In this document: piece by piece, positions 1 to 8,177 of the stretch
Layout: the number at the start of each line of letters is the position of its first letter
How positions within the stretch are numbered: position 1 is the stretch's first letter
Assembly: GCA_024276305.1 (NCBI GenBank)
Contig: JAJRXK010000064.1
Location: 1-43,198 of the forward strand
DNA length: 43,198 bases
Source of the DNA: Candidatus Krumholzibacteriota bacterium
Lineage (GTDB): Bacteria; Krumholzibacteriota; Krumholzibacteriia; JAJRXK01
Direction: 5' to 3'
The notes under the pieces: model-generated
Database searches by the model: none
What the model was told of the DNA's origin: nothing
What the model saw: only the letters and a program-made list of their open reading frames with translations
Program-made: the position numbers and the translations under genes

Positions 1-2
1 CC

Positions 3-479
3 TATGTGGTGAATCGGCGATCGGGCGCGGATTTGCCCCAGCCCAATTGGTTCACGGTGAACAGGAAGTCCTATCCCAGTACTCCCAACTTGTTCATCAA
101 CAGTGGCGAGAACATTCGCGTCCGCCTCGTCAATGCGGGAACCGAGGAGCACTATCTTCACCTGCATGGCCACGACTTCTGGTTGGTGTGCAACGATGGC
201 ATCCCGATTTCGCAACCTCAACAGATGAACACCCTGCGACTGAGTCCGGGGAAGACCCTCGACATCGTGATCGAGGGCACGAACCGGGGGCTCTGGACCT
301 TTCACGACCACGACACTCGCAGGGTGACCAACAACGGACTTTACCCCGGAGGGAATCTTCTCGTGCTGGCCTACGAAGATCTCCCCGAGCGGGAGCGCAT
401 GGTGGGGGGCGAGGGTCAGATGGCCATGGGAGAGGCCGGGGGGATGAATCTGCTTCCGAAAGTAGCCCTCGATGAGTGA
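3..479 (+). CDS. Multicopper oxidase-type cupredoxin domain protein, C-terminal fragment
   Basis: The reading frame is open at the left edge, so this is only the last ~158 codons. The visible part is one cupredoxin domain of the multicopper oxidase family. It contains HYLHLHGHDF (the HxxHxH copper motif) and, about 65 residues on, WTFHDHD. In a typical C-terminal domain the second motif is HCHxxxH, with Cys as a type-1 copper ligand; here the Cys position is Asp, so this domain should keep type-2/3 histidines but lack a standard type-1 site. The family oxidises metals or phenols, usually in the periplasm or outside the cell. The tail after the domain is Gly/Met-rich. The stop overlaps the next gene's ATG (ATGAGTGA), so the two are translationally coupled. 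Substrate cannot be told from this fragment. Confidence 0.85.
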   Translation, partial: YVVNRRSGADLPQPNWFTVNRKSYPSTPNLFINSGENIRVRLVNAGTEEHYLHLHGHDFWLVCNDGIPISQPQQMNTLRLSPGKTLDIVIEGTNRGLWTFHDHDTRRVTNNGLYPGGNLLVLAYEDLPERERMVGGEGQMAMGEAGGMNLLPKVALDE

Positions 480-1686
480 CCGACTGCGTTGCGGCCCCAG
501 GAATATCGTCGGCATCGTGGGCTGCGCGGGGGTCCTTCTCTGTGTGGCCTCGATGGCGGGGGCTCAGGTCACTCCGGAATTCTCGGTAGCCACGCGGGGA
601 GTCTTCTCCGCGAGTTATGAAGACCGGGGGGCTGCCGACCACTCCGCGGTGAGCGACTTCTCCGACACCGCGCTTCTTCTGGGCCTCCAGCAAAAGCTCT
701 ACAGCAGTTGGCGCAGTCGATTCGTGGTGGGAATGCAATTCCCCGATGCCGATTCCGAGTTGGGTCAGATCTTCTACCATCAGGTCTTCGTCCAGGTGGA
801 GGACCTCCGGAACGTCCTCAAATTCGGTCGGTCTCGCCTTCGCGGTTCCTTGGTGGAGTTTCCGACGCTGAGAGATGACGACGCTCTGGCATTCACGGAG
901 GTTCTCAACCCCTTCGCCACCGGCAGGAATACCGAGGACAGTCAGTTCGGGAATGTTCTCGAGTACAGTCGGATTCTGGCCCAGCGAGTCTGGGTCACCG
1001 CTCACGGGGAACACTATGCGGAGTCGGCCTTCGTGGATCCCGCCACCCAGGAGGAGTTCCGCCTGAACTCCATCGGGGGGAGCGTCGAGTACCGCGTTCC
1101 CGAAACCCAACTCTGGAACCGCAACGTGGTTCAACGATTGGGTCTGAGCGTGAACACCCTGTTCCTGGACCAGGAACACCTCGGTCCCGGTCGTGAAGAA
1201 TCCGTGACCAGCGCCATCGCCGGGTTCGTACTCAACTTGCATCCGGATCCGGTGAACCTGGTGGACCTGCGACTCCAGAGTGTCTACAACACCGGCCTCG
1301 GCGGCATGAAGACCCTCACCGAGGCGGTGGATCTGGCCCGGGCGCGTTCGACCTCGGTCTTCCTTTCCCTTCGCTATCTGAAGCGGACCCTCGAGCGCCC
1401 CGCCTATCAGGTCGCGGTGGCGGGCGGATTCAAGAACTATCCGGATCTCAGCGTGGACAGCTCCCAGTGGCAAGTGCTCGGCAACGTCGCATGGCGAATC
1501 GGAGAGGGATTCGACCTCGTGGGCCAGGCTCTGTACGAGGAGCGCAAGGGAGATGTCGCGAAGCTTCTCGGCGACCAGGAATTCCAACTCCAAGTGGGAT
1601 TCGTCTACGGCTTCCAGCGGGTGTTCAACTCCCAATTCAGCGATCGGGAGTCCCTGCTGAACCTCGAACACGGCTACATTCCCTAG
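472..1686 (+). CDS. Predicted outer-membrane beta-barrel protein, function unknown
   Basis: A 404-residue protein with an N-terminal signal peptide (hydrophobic stretch at about residues 13-28 ending in SMAGAQ). The rest has alternating polar/hydrophobic strands, many aromatic residues and regularly spaced short turns, as in porin-like barrels. No family motif is recognised. Its ATG lies inside the stop region of the multicopper oxidase gene, so the two products are probably made together. An outer-membrane barrel paired with a multicopper oxidase could form a unit for metal oxidation, copper tolerance or outward electron transfer; that is inference from position only. It does not obviously match CopB/PcoB, the usual partner of copper-resistance oxidases, because it lacks their Met/His-rich N-terminus. 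Confidence 0.75.
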   Translation: MSDRLRCGPRNIVGIVGCAGVLLCVASMAGAQVTPEFSVATRGVFSASYEDRGAADHSAVSDFSDTALLLGLQQKLYSSWRSRFVVGMQFPDADSELGQIFYHQVFVQVEDLRNVLKFGRSRLRGSLVEFPTLRDDDALAFTEVLNPFATGRNTEDSQFGNVLEYSRILAQRVWVTAHGEHYAESAFVDPATQEEFRLNSIGGSVEYRVPETQLWNRNVVQRLGLSVNTLFLDQEHLGPGREESVTSAIAGFVLNLHPDPVNLVDLRLQSVYNTGLGGMKTLTEAVDLARARSTSVFLSLRYLKRTLERPAYQVAVAGGFKNYPDLSVDSSQWQVLGNVAWRIGEGFDLVGQALYEERKGDVAKLLGDQEFQLQVGFVYGFQRVFNSQFSDRESLLNLEHGYIP

Positions 1687-1728
1687 GCCTGGGCCCGAGT
1701 GACCACGTCGCCGGAGGGCGTCGGCTCC

Positions 1729-2487
1729 CTATTGGACGCCCTTGCGCTCCACGTCGGTGACCGTACGGTCGTAGATGTCCCAGGATCGGGCCGAATCGCC
1801 CTGGGCCTTCCACCGCTCGCCCCACACCTTGCGGAACCATTCGTCCGTCTCCGCCCACTGCTCCCGGGCTCGGGTCAGATCGCGGTTGTCCACCAGCAGG
1901 CCCGCTGGCCACCGCCCGGGGGACATTTCGCGAAAGAGGATGCTGCGCGCGAGTTGGAGACTGTCCGGAGGAGCGACTCCCATCTCGAACTCTTCGAATC
2001 GGCGGGCCAACCCGTGGGCCTGCGTGGGGTCGAAGGTCCATTCCTCGCGGTCGTCCTCGGCCGGGGACTCGTCCTCCGGCTCTGGGGTGACCACCGGAGG
2101 ACGGGGAATCTCGATGCGGATTCGGTCGAAGTCCGGTGGAGTGAGGGGGGGCACCCGTCCGGCGGGAAGAAGTTGAAGGAATTTCGGGGGTGGGGCATCC
2201 TGGGTGAGAGTCTCGCTTCCACCTCGGAAACCATCGATTCCGAAGGCCCACCGGATCCAAGTCGCAGGTACCAGAGCCAATCCGACGACGACGAGGAAGG
2301 CGGAGAGGGTCAGAGCCCAGCCTCGATGAGTGGCGAGACTCACTCTCGGATCCCGGAAGGGTCGGGATGAGTGGAGGCGACGGCGCTGAGCGTCCGTCGT
2401 GCTGACAGGCTTCTGCGATGGGCCTATCAATCTTGTGCTCCCGCCTTGACCACCCTGGGGGGCGTTTTTAGTCTCGATACTGAGCAT
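1729..2487 (-). CDS. Single-pass membrane protein with Pro/Glu-rich linker, unknown function
   Basis: A 252-residue protein not recognised as a known family. About 55 basic/polar N-terminal residues precede one transmembrane segment (around residues 57-80). A Pro-rich and then acidic linker follows (about 95-150), then a charged C-terminal domain rich in Trp, Arg and Glu. The architecture (basic cytoplasmic side, one helix, stiff Pro-rich periplasmic linker) resembles TonB-like or envelope-spanning anchors, but no TonB C-terminal signature is visible. It converges with the beta-barrel gene (42 bp between stops) and diverges from hemE. The opposite strand also has an open frame here; the minus frame is preferred because only it gives a coherent transmembrane segment and linker. 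The start could also be internal, closer to the membrane segment. Confidence 0.55.
   Translation of the reverse strand: MLSIETKNAPQGGQGGSTRLIGPSQKPVSTTDAQRRRLHSSRPFRDPRVSLATHRGWALTLSAFLVVVGLALVPATWIRWAFGIDGFRGGSETLTQDAPPPKFLQLLPAGRVPPLTPPDFDRIRIEIPRPPVVTPEPEDESPAEDDREEWTFDPTQAHGLARRFEEFEMGVAPPDSLQLARSILFREMSPGRWPAGLLVDNRDLTRAREQWAETDEWFRKVWGERWKAQGDSARSWDIYDRTVTDVERKGVQ
2446..2474 (+). promoter_or_regulatory. hemE: Possible sigma-70 promoter for the heme operon
   Basis: TTGACC at 2446-2451 is followed after 17 nt by TAGTCT at 2469-2474, about 85 bp before the hemE start and inside the 5' end of the divergent gene. The -35 is good (5/6) but the -10 is weak (3/6). This is a position-and-match guess only. 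Confidence 0.25.
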
Positions 2488-2558
2488 CTGCCGAAGGTCT
2501 TTCTCGGCGACGCCCTCTCACGGCCTTCGGGTCGTCCCTCCACTCCCCGGGTTCTACC

Positions 2559-3614
2559 ATGAGCAGCTCCAAGGATTCCCTCTTCCTGCGAACCTGTCGA
2601 CTCGAAGAAACTCCCCGTCCGCCGGTTTGGATGATGCGGCAGGCGGGACGCTACTTGCCCGAGTACCGAGCGGTTCGCGAGAAGGCTACCTTTCTGGACC
2701 TATGTTACGACTCCGAGCTCGCGGCCGAGGTTACATTACAGCCAATTCGTCGTTACGACTTCGACGCCGCGATCATTTTCAGTGACATTCTGGTCCCCCT
2801 CATTCCGATGGGGGCCGATTTCGGTTTCAAGGGGGGACCTCCCAAGCTCTCCGAGCCCTTCGACACTCCCCAGTCCCTGGCGCGGCTCAAGAGGGTGGAT
2901 TCGCAGAAGGACATTCCCTGGATTCTCGAGAGCTTGAGTCGGGTTCGGGAGGCACTCGACCCTTCGAAAGCGCTCTTGGGCTTCGCGGGAGCTCCCTTCA
3001 CTCTCTTCTGCTACTTGGTGGAAGGAGAGGGAACGAAGCTCTTCCCCAAGGCCAAGAAGCTGATGTGGACCCAACCGAAGTTGGCTCACGAGATTCTCTC
3101 TCTGATGGCCGATCAGATCGGCGAGTATTTCTGCGCTCAAGTTCGGGCCGGTGCCGATGCCGTGCAGCTCTTCGATACCTGGGGAGGGCTGCTTCATCCC
3201 GACGACTTCGAAGAGTTCGCGCTCCCCTATGCCCAGCGGATTTTCGACAAGGTTCGCGAAACGGGAGCGCCCACGGTGTACTATGTCAACGGCAACCCCG
3301 CGCATCTTCCTCTGCAATTGCAATCCGGCTGTGACGTGGTGGGCTTGGACTGGCGGGTTCGCCTCGGAGAGGCGGCAGAGCAGGTGCCGGAGAGTGTGGG
3401 GATTCAGGGGAATCTGGATCCTCTCCTCTTGCTCACCGACCCCCAGACCGTTCGCGTCCGAACCCAGGCCATGCTCGAGTCCGTCGCCGGCCGCCGCGGG
3501 TACATCTGCAATCTGGGGCATGGGGTGACGCCTCCCACGCCGCTCGAGAACGTCCAGGCCTTCGTCGACACGGTCAAGGATTTCGAAGCCGTCTCCAACC
3601 GGGACTCATCATGA
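2559..3614 (+). CDS. hemE: Uroporphyrinogen decarboxylase
   Basis: A 351-residue protein of the usual family length. It decarboxylates the four acetate side chains of uroporphyrinogen III to give coproporphyrinogen III, in the cytoplasm. The N-terminal signature RPPVWMMRQAGRYLPEY (residues about 20-36) holds the substrate-binding arginines. The middle segment DAAIIFSDILVPLIPMG and the later QLFDTWGG and CDVVGLDWR stretches are also typical. It is the first gene of a tight heme operon: its TGA overlaps the ATG of hemN (ATGA). No strong Shine-Dalgarno sequence precedes the ATG at 2559; the start is chosen because the conserved N-terminus begins only ~15 residues later. Confidence 0.97.
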   Translation: MSSSKDSLFLRTCRLEETPRPPVWMMRQAGRYLPEYRAVREKATFLDLCYDSELAAEVTLQPIRRYDFDAAIIFSDILVPLIPMGADFGFKGGPPKLSEPFDTPQSLARLKRVDSQKDIPWILESLSRVREALDPSKALLGFAGAPFTLFCYLVEGEGTKLFPKAKKLMWTQPKLAHEILSLMADQIGEYFCAQVRAGADAVQLFDTWGGLLHPDDFEEFALPYAQRIFDKVRETGAPTVYYVNGNPAHLPLQLQSGCDVVGLDWRVRLGEAAEQVPESVGIQGNLDPLLLLTDPQTVRVRTQAMLESVAGRRGYICNLGHGVTPPTPLENVQAFVDTVKDFEAVSNRDSS

Positions 3615-5020
3615 GCGACAACTCCGAACTGCTCACCCCCGAGCTGAAGAGGCTCTTGGACAAGTACGATCGGCCCGGTCCTCGTTACACGAGCTACCCC
3701 ACCGCGCCGGCCTGGGAGGATATCCCCGCTGCCGATCTGGAATCGGCGCTCGACCGCTACGTGTCCGCCGACGACGCGGGCCAAGCTCCTCCTCTGTCGC
3801 TCTATGTGCACATTCCCTTCTGTGAGGAGCGCTGTCTGTTCTGCGGGTGCAACGTGGTGATTTCCCCCGAGGACAAGGTGAGTGAGCCCTATCTCGATGT
3901 TCTTCACCGAGAGATCGAGATGATCGCGGAGCGCTTGGGCTCGCGACGAAGAGTCAGCCAACTGCACCTCGGCGGAGGCACTCCGACCTATCTGCGGCCC
4001 GAGCAGCTCCAGCAACTCACGCGGTGGATGCAGGAGGCCTTCGTCTTCGAGGAGGATGCCGAGATCTCGATCGAGGTCGACCCCGTGGTGACTCGGCCGG
4101 AACACGTGCATGCGCTGCGCGAAGTCGGTTACAACCGCATTTCCATGGGAGTCCAGGACCTCGATCCGAAGGTTCAGGAGAGCATCCATCGGGTGCAGCC
4201 CGAGGCACTGACGGACAAGTTCTATCGGCTCTGCCGGGAATTGGGATTCGATTCGGTGAACATGGATCTGATCTACGGTCTTCCCTATCAGAAGGTGGGC
4301 CAGTTCGCGCGCACGGTGGAGCGGCTCGTGGAGTGGGGTCCCGATCGGGTCGCAGTGTTCAACTACGCTCACGTACCGTGGATCAAGCCGCACCAGAAGC
4401 AATTGCCAGCGGAGGAATTGCCCACTCCGGACATGAAGCTGGCGATGATCCTCGAGACCGGACGCATCTTCGGCGAGGGCGGATACGATGCCATCGGCCT
4501 CGATCATTTCGCCAAACCCGACGATGAACTCGCAGTCGCCCGGCGAAACGAGATCCTGCGGCGGAACTTCATGGGCTACACCACCCAGCCCAGCACCGAG
4601 AGCATTGCCTTCGGAGTCACTGCGATCAGCGAGATCATGGGTATCTATGCGCAGAACATCACCCGGCTGTCGAAGTATCAGCGTACAGTCCTGGCCGACC
4701 ATCTGCCCGTCCACAAGGGCCTGCGCATGAGCGGCGACGACCTCCTGCGCAATGAGGTCATCATGGATCTCATGTGCAATCTGGTCATCGACAAGGGTCG
4801 GATCGAGGCGCGTTTCGGCATCGATTTCGATCGGGTCTTCGAGGATGCTCTGATCGGCCTGCGCGAAATGCAGGAGGACGGCCTGGTGGAACTCAGCCCG
4901 CAGGAGATCCGGATGGTGGGACATGGCCCCATCCTGGTGCGCAATGCGGCGATGCTCTTCGATGCCTATTTGCCCAAGGGCGACGAAGGCAGCGAGAATC
5001 TCTTCTCCCGGACGGTGTGA
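3611..5020 (+). CDS. hemN: Oxygen-independent coproporphyrinogen III oxidase (radical SAM)
   Basis: A 469-residue radical SAM enzyme that converts coproporphyrinogen III to protoporphyrinogen IX without oxygen, using two S-adenosylmethionine molecules. The Fe-S motif is CEERCLFCGC (Cys71, Cys75, Cys78 and the extra Cys80 typical of true HemN rather than HemW). The N-terminal RPGPRYTSYPTAP segment is the HemN trip-wire region. LGGGTPTYL supplies the SAM-binding glycines, and the C-terminal HemN domain is complete. These features argue against the heme chaperone HemW. The start overlaps hemE by 4 nt and the end overlaps hemG/Y by 4 nt, so expression is coupled along the pathway order. Confidence 0.96.
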   Translation: MSDNSELLTPELKRLLDKYDRPGPRYTSYPTAPAWEDIPAADLESALDRYVSADDAGQAPPLSLYVHIPFCEERCLFCGCNVVISPEDKVSEPYLDVLHREIEMIAERLGSRRRVSQLHLGGGTPTYLRPEQLQQLTRWMQEAFVFEEDAEISIEVDPVVTRPEHVHALREVGYNRISMGVQDLDPKVQESIHRVQPEALTDKFYRLCRELGFDSVNMDLIYGLPYQKVGQFARTVERLVEWGPDRVAVFNYAHVPWIKPHQKQLPAEELPTPDMKLAMILETGRIFGEGGYDAIGLDHFAKPDDELAVARRNEILRRNFMGYTTQPSTESIAFGVTAISEIMGIYAQNITRLSKYQRTVLADHLPVHKGLRMSGDDLLRNEVIMDLMCNLVIDKGRIEARFGIDFDRVFEDALIGLREMQEDGLVELSPQEIRMVGHGPILVRNAAMLFDAYLPKGDEGSENLFSRTV

Positions 5021-6516
5021 GCGTGGCGACGCGAGTGGTCGTGATCGGTGGCGGGGTCGCCGGATTGGCGGCTGCCTATCGGGTGCGGGGCGAAGCCGAA
5101 CGGCGCTCGGTGGACATCGACCTGTCCTTGTTCGAGGCGGGCCCTCGGGTCGGCGGCAAGATCCGCAGCTATCGAGACGGTGATTGGCTCTGCGAGGCGG
5201 GGCCCAACGGGTTCTTGGACAACGAGGCCGCGACCATGCGCCTCGTCGACGATCTGGGCCTCCGCGAACGCCTGCTCCGCAGCAGCGATGCGTCCCGTCG
5301 ACGCTTCCTGCTGCGCCAGGGATCCCTCGTCGAAATGCACATGAATCCGGTGAAGTTTCTGAAGTCCCCGCTGCTCTCCACACGCGCCAAGCTCAGAATG
5401 GGGATGGAGTACTTCAAGCCGGCTCGGCGGGACTCGACCGACGAGTCCGTGGGCGATTTCGGTCGGCGCAGACTCGGGCGAGAGTTCACCGAGGTCATGC
5501 TCGACAGCATGGTCAGCGGGATCTACGCCGGCGATGTCGATCGGCTCAGCGTGGGCGCGGCATTCCCGAAGATCGTGGAGTTGGAACAGACCTACGGCGG
5601 CCTGTTCAAGGGAATGCTGGCCCGCCAGAAAGAACGACGGCAACGGCTGCGAGCCGCCAAGCGCGAGGCGGCGGACCGGCGGGCGCAGGAGGAGGGAGCG
5701 CAGGACCGTCCGGTTCAGGCCGGACCTTCAGGGGTTCTCCATTCCTTCGACGAGGGGATGCAAGTTCCCATCGACGCTTTGGCCGCGGCGGTCGGAGACC
5801 ACTGCCTTCGGACCGAGTGCGGAGTGGCCAGAATCGCTCGGGACTCCCATCTCGAAATCCACCTGACCTCGGGCGAGACCGTCGCTGCCGATGTCGTCAT
5901 CGTCGCGCTCCCCTCCCTCGCTGCGGCCGAGGTCCTGCACGAATTGGTTCCCGAGGCCACCGGGGCCCTGCGGGGAATCGAGCTCGCGGGAGTCCACGTG
6001 GTGTGTCTCGGCTACGCCGCAGACGCCGTCGGTGCGGACACGGATGCCTTTGGAGTGCTCATTCCGCGGCGGGAGGGAGTCCGTACTCTCGGGAGCATCT
6101 TCAGTTCGTCGACCTTCACCGGGCGGGCCCCCGCCGGGCACCTACTTCTCACGAACATGGTCGGCGGGCGTCACGATCCCGCCGCCAATGATCTCAGCGA
6201 CGAGGAACTCGTGGCCCAAGTGCGTGACGATTTGGGCCGCGCTCTCCGCCTCCAAGGCGATCCGGCCTATGCCCGGGTCTTTCGGTGGGCTCGAGGAATC
6301 CCGCAGTACGAGTTGGGCCATCTCGACCGGGTCGCACGGGCGGAGGGTGCGGTGTCGCAGGTGCCGGGCTTGTATCTCGCGGGCAACAGCGTGACCGGAG
6401 TGAGTTTCAATCAATGTATTCTGGCGGCGGAGAATTTGGCGCAGAGGGTCTTCGACGACCTGCCGCATGAGCCATCGGCGAAGGAACTCAGCCGATCCGG
6501 GGAGGAGCGGGTATGA
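5017..6516 (+). CDS. hemY: Protoporphyrinogen oxidase, flavin-dependent (HemY/HemG type)
   Basis: A 499-residue FAD enzyme of the HemY family that oxidises protoporphyrinogen IX to protoporphyrin IX. The dinucleotide-binding motif VVVIGGGVAGLAAAYR lies right at the N-terminus, and the C-terminus has the flavin-closing LYLAGNSVTGVSFNQC segment. The GTG start at 5017 overlaps the hemN stop (GTGA); a second GTG at 5023 is possible. Residues about 195-240 form a charged Arg/Glu/Lys-rich insertion after GGLFKGML. HemY homologues in Gram-positives act on coproporphyrinogen, but the preceding hemN makes the protoporphyrin route more likely. The enzyme normally uses oxygen as acceptor, although some members may use other acceptors. 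Confidence 0.92.
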   Translation: MSVATRVVVIGGGVAGLAAAYRVRGEAERRSVDIDLSLFEAGPRVGGKIRSYRDGDWLCEAGPNGFLDNEAATMRLVDDLGLRERLLRSSDASRRRFLLRQGSLVEMHMNPVKFLKSPLLSTRAKLRMGMEYFKPARRDSTDESVGDFGRRRLGREFTEVMLDSMVSGIYAGDVDRLSVGAAFPKIVELEQTYGGLFKGMLARQKERRQRLRAAKREAADRRAQEEGAQDRPVQAGPSGVLHSFDEGMQVPIDALAAAVGDHCLRTECGVARIARDSHLEIHLTSGETVAADVVIVALPSLAAAEVLHELVPEATGALRGIELAGVHVVCLGYAADAVGADTDAFGVLIPRREGVRTLGSIFSSSTFTGRAPAGHLLLTNMVGGRHDPAANDLSDEELVAQVRDDLGRALRLQGDPAYARVFRWARGIPQYELGHLDRVARAEGAVSQVPGLYLAGNSVTGVSFNQCILAAENLAQRVFDDLPHEPSAKELSRSGEERV

Positions 6517-7460
6517 ACGGGGAAGCGAGTCTCTTGAAACTGGGTACGCGGGGAAGTCCCTTGGCGATGTGGCAAGCCCGCTGGGCGAAGGCCGCTCTCG
6601 AGTCGGCACACCGAGGCCTGAAGGTCGAGATCGTGGAAGTGGACAGCGCGGGAGACGTCGATCTGAAGACCCCTCTGGTGCAGATGGGTGCGGTGGGAAT
6701 CTTCACCAAGACTCTCGAGCACGAGCTCCTCGAGGGCCGCATCGATCTGGCGGTCCACAGCCTGAAGGACGTGCCCGCACAGCTCGCCGAGGGGACGGAG
6801 ATTGTCGCGGTGAGCGAACGAGAGGATCCCCGGGATGTGATTTTTCTGCGCGAGGGCAGTTCCTACGAGGATCTGCCGGTCGGCGCGAAGGTCGCCACCG
6901 GGAGTCTGCGTCGCCGGGCCCAGTTGCGGGCATTGCGTCCAGACCTCGAGATGGTTGCCCTGCGTGGAAACCTGAACACCCGCTGGCGCAAGTTCGAGGA
7001 GGGACAGTTCGATGCCATGATCCTGGCCGCGGCGGGAGTGATCCGCTTGGGCTGGGCCGATCGCATTTCCCAGTACATTCCCCTGGAGGTCCTGTTGCCG
7101 GCGGTCGGACAGGGAATCGTCGGGATCCAGACCCTGCAGGAGAGTGATGCGGCGGAGATCGTGGGTGTGATCGATCACGCCGAGACCCACGCTCGGGCTC
7201 GGGCCGAACGTTCGTTGCTGGCCAGAGTTGCGGGGGGGTGTGTCGTTCCTCTGGCGGGATTCGCCGAGCTCGTGGGGGACAAGTTGCGATTGCGCGCCCG
7301 CTTGGGCAGCCCGGAGGGCGGGGATCTGCTCGTGGCCGAAGCCGCAGGACCGGTGGCCGATGCGATGGCCATTGGGGAGCGCGTGGGCGCGGAACTCCTG
7401 GACCTCGGCGGAGGCGAGATCGTTGCCGCCGCGAAGGCATTGGCTCGACGGTCGACCTGA
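6513..7460 (+). CDS. hemC: Porphobilinogen deaminase (hydroxymethylbilane synthase)
   Basis: A 315-residue cytoplasmic enzyme that joins four porphobilinogen molecules into hydroxymethylbilane. The N-terminus has KLGTRGSPLAMWQA, the middle has SLKDVP and ATGSLRRRAQL, and the dipyrromethane cofactor attachment cysteine is Cys243 in GGCVVPLAG. All are diagnostic. Its ATG overlaps the hemY stop by 4 nt. It is the last gene of the operon although it acts before hemE in the pathway. hemA, hemB, hemD and ferrochelatase are not in the window; hemL is at 15.7 kb. It converges with the LuxR-type regulator, with 30 bp between stops and no strong terminator hairpin visible. Confidence 0.97.
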   Translation: MNGEASLLKLGTRGSPLAMWQARWAKAALESAHRGLKVEIVEVDSAGDVDLKTPLVQMGAVGIFTKTLEHELLEGRIDLAVHSLKDVPAQLAEGTEIVAVSEREDPRDVIFLREGSSYEDLPVGAKVATGSLRRRAQLRALRPDLEMVALRGNLNTRWRKFEEGQFDAMILAAAGVIRLGWADRISQYIPLEVLLPAVGQGIVGIQTLQESDAAEIVGVIDHAETHARARAERSLLARVAGGCVVPLAGFAELVGDKLRLRARLGSPEGGDLLVAEAAGPVADAMAIGERVGAELLDLGGGEIVAAAKALARRST

Positions 7461-7490
7461 AGAGCCGCCACCTCGAGGCCGGGAGTCGGA

Positions 7491-8156
7491 TCAATCTTCC
7501 TTGGGGGTCCTTGACAGCAGGTAAAGAGCGACCGCTTCCAGGGTCGAGTGCACGCCCATCTTGCCCAGGATGTGCTGCACGTGGTTGCGCACCGTGTAGT
7601 AACTGATGTTCAGATCCTCCGCGATCTCGTAGAGATTCTGGTCCGCCACCAGACACTCCAGGACTTCCGTCTCTCTCTTGCTGAGGCGGGCGTCCTCGAG
7701 GCTGAACTCGCGATCGACATTCACCGGAGTCCGCGTGGCGACCCGGTCGAGGAACGACGTCAGAACGTGGGTGCGGTCGGCCAAGAAGGCGCAGTGCACG
7801 GTGTAGGCTCCTCGGTCGGTGGTCTCGTAGGGGATCACCAGCAACTGGAGCCAGTGGCCGTTGGCGTCGTCTTCTCCGATCCGCACGGTGTAGGGCTCGA
7901 TGGTCTCTCCCTGACGAATGCGAGCCCGGATCGAGCAGTGCTCGGCGCAGAGAGGCTCTCCATCCGTTCCCAGTCCGGCGACAATTTCATGACAGGGTGC
8001 CTGGAGGCATTCGTCGAGCTTCTTGGAAAACAGATCCGCGAATTTTTCATTGGCGTGGATGATGGATCCTTCAGGATCCGTCACCCAGGTGGCAACTCCA
8101 AGCGCATGGACCCAGGGGGGGATCTTGCTGGATGAAGTTGTCTGGTTCTCCAACAT
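7491..8156 (-). CDS. PAS-domain LuxR-family transcriptional regulator with four-Cys PAS
   Basis: A 221-residue regulator. Residues about 12-130 form a PAS domain (WVTDPEGSIIHANEKFADLF) that carries four cysteines in two pairs (Cys50, Cys55, Cys70, Cys74), a pattern that could bind a metal or Fe-S cluster or act as a redox switch. The C-terminus (about 155-218) is a GerE/LuxR helix-turn-helix: LSKRETEVLECLVADQNLYEIAEDLNI falls into the family's typical recognition layout. No receiver domain or autoinducer domain is present. It starts 21 bp after the tryptophanase stop on the same strand, so it is probably the last gene of the acyl-CoA synthetase-tryptophanase unit and may regulate it. The signal sensed is unknown. 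Confidence 0.88.
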   Translation of the reverse strand: MLENQTTSSSKIPPWVHALGVATWVTDPEGSIIHANEKFADLFSKKLDECLQAPCHEIVAGLGTDGEPLCAEHCSIRARIRQGETIEPYTVRIGEDDANGHWLQLLVIPYETTDRGAYTVHCAFLADRTHVLTSFLDRVATRTPVNVDREFSLEDARLSKRETEVLECLVADQNLYEIAEDLNISYYTVRNHVQHILGKMGVHSTLEAVALYLLSRTPKED

Positions 8157-8177
8157 GAGAAACCTCGGATGGTTCGG

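Noticed and set aside
3404-5383. A 659-codon open frame on the minus strand over hemN
   Set aside because: It is antisense to hemE/hemN/hemY, which show full catalytic motifs. High-GC codon bias keeps opposite frames open; the translation has no domain pattern.
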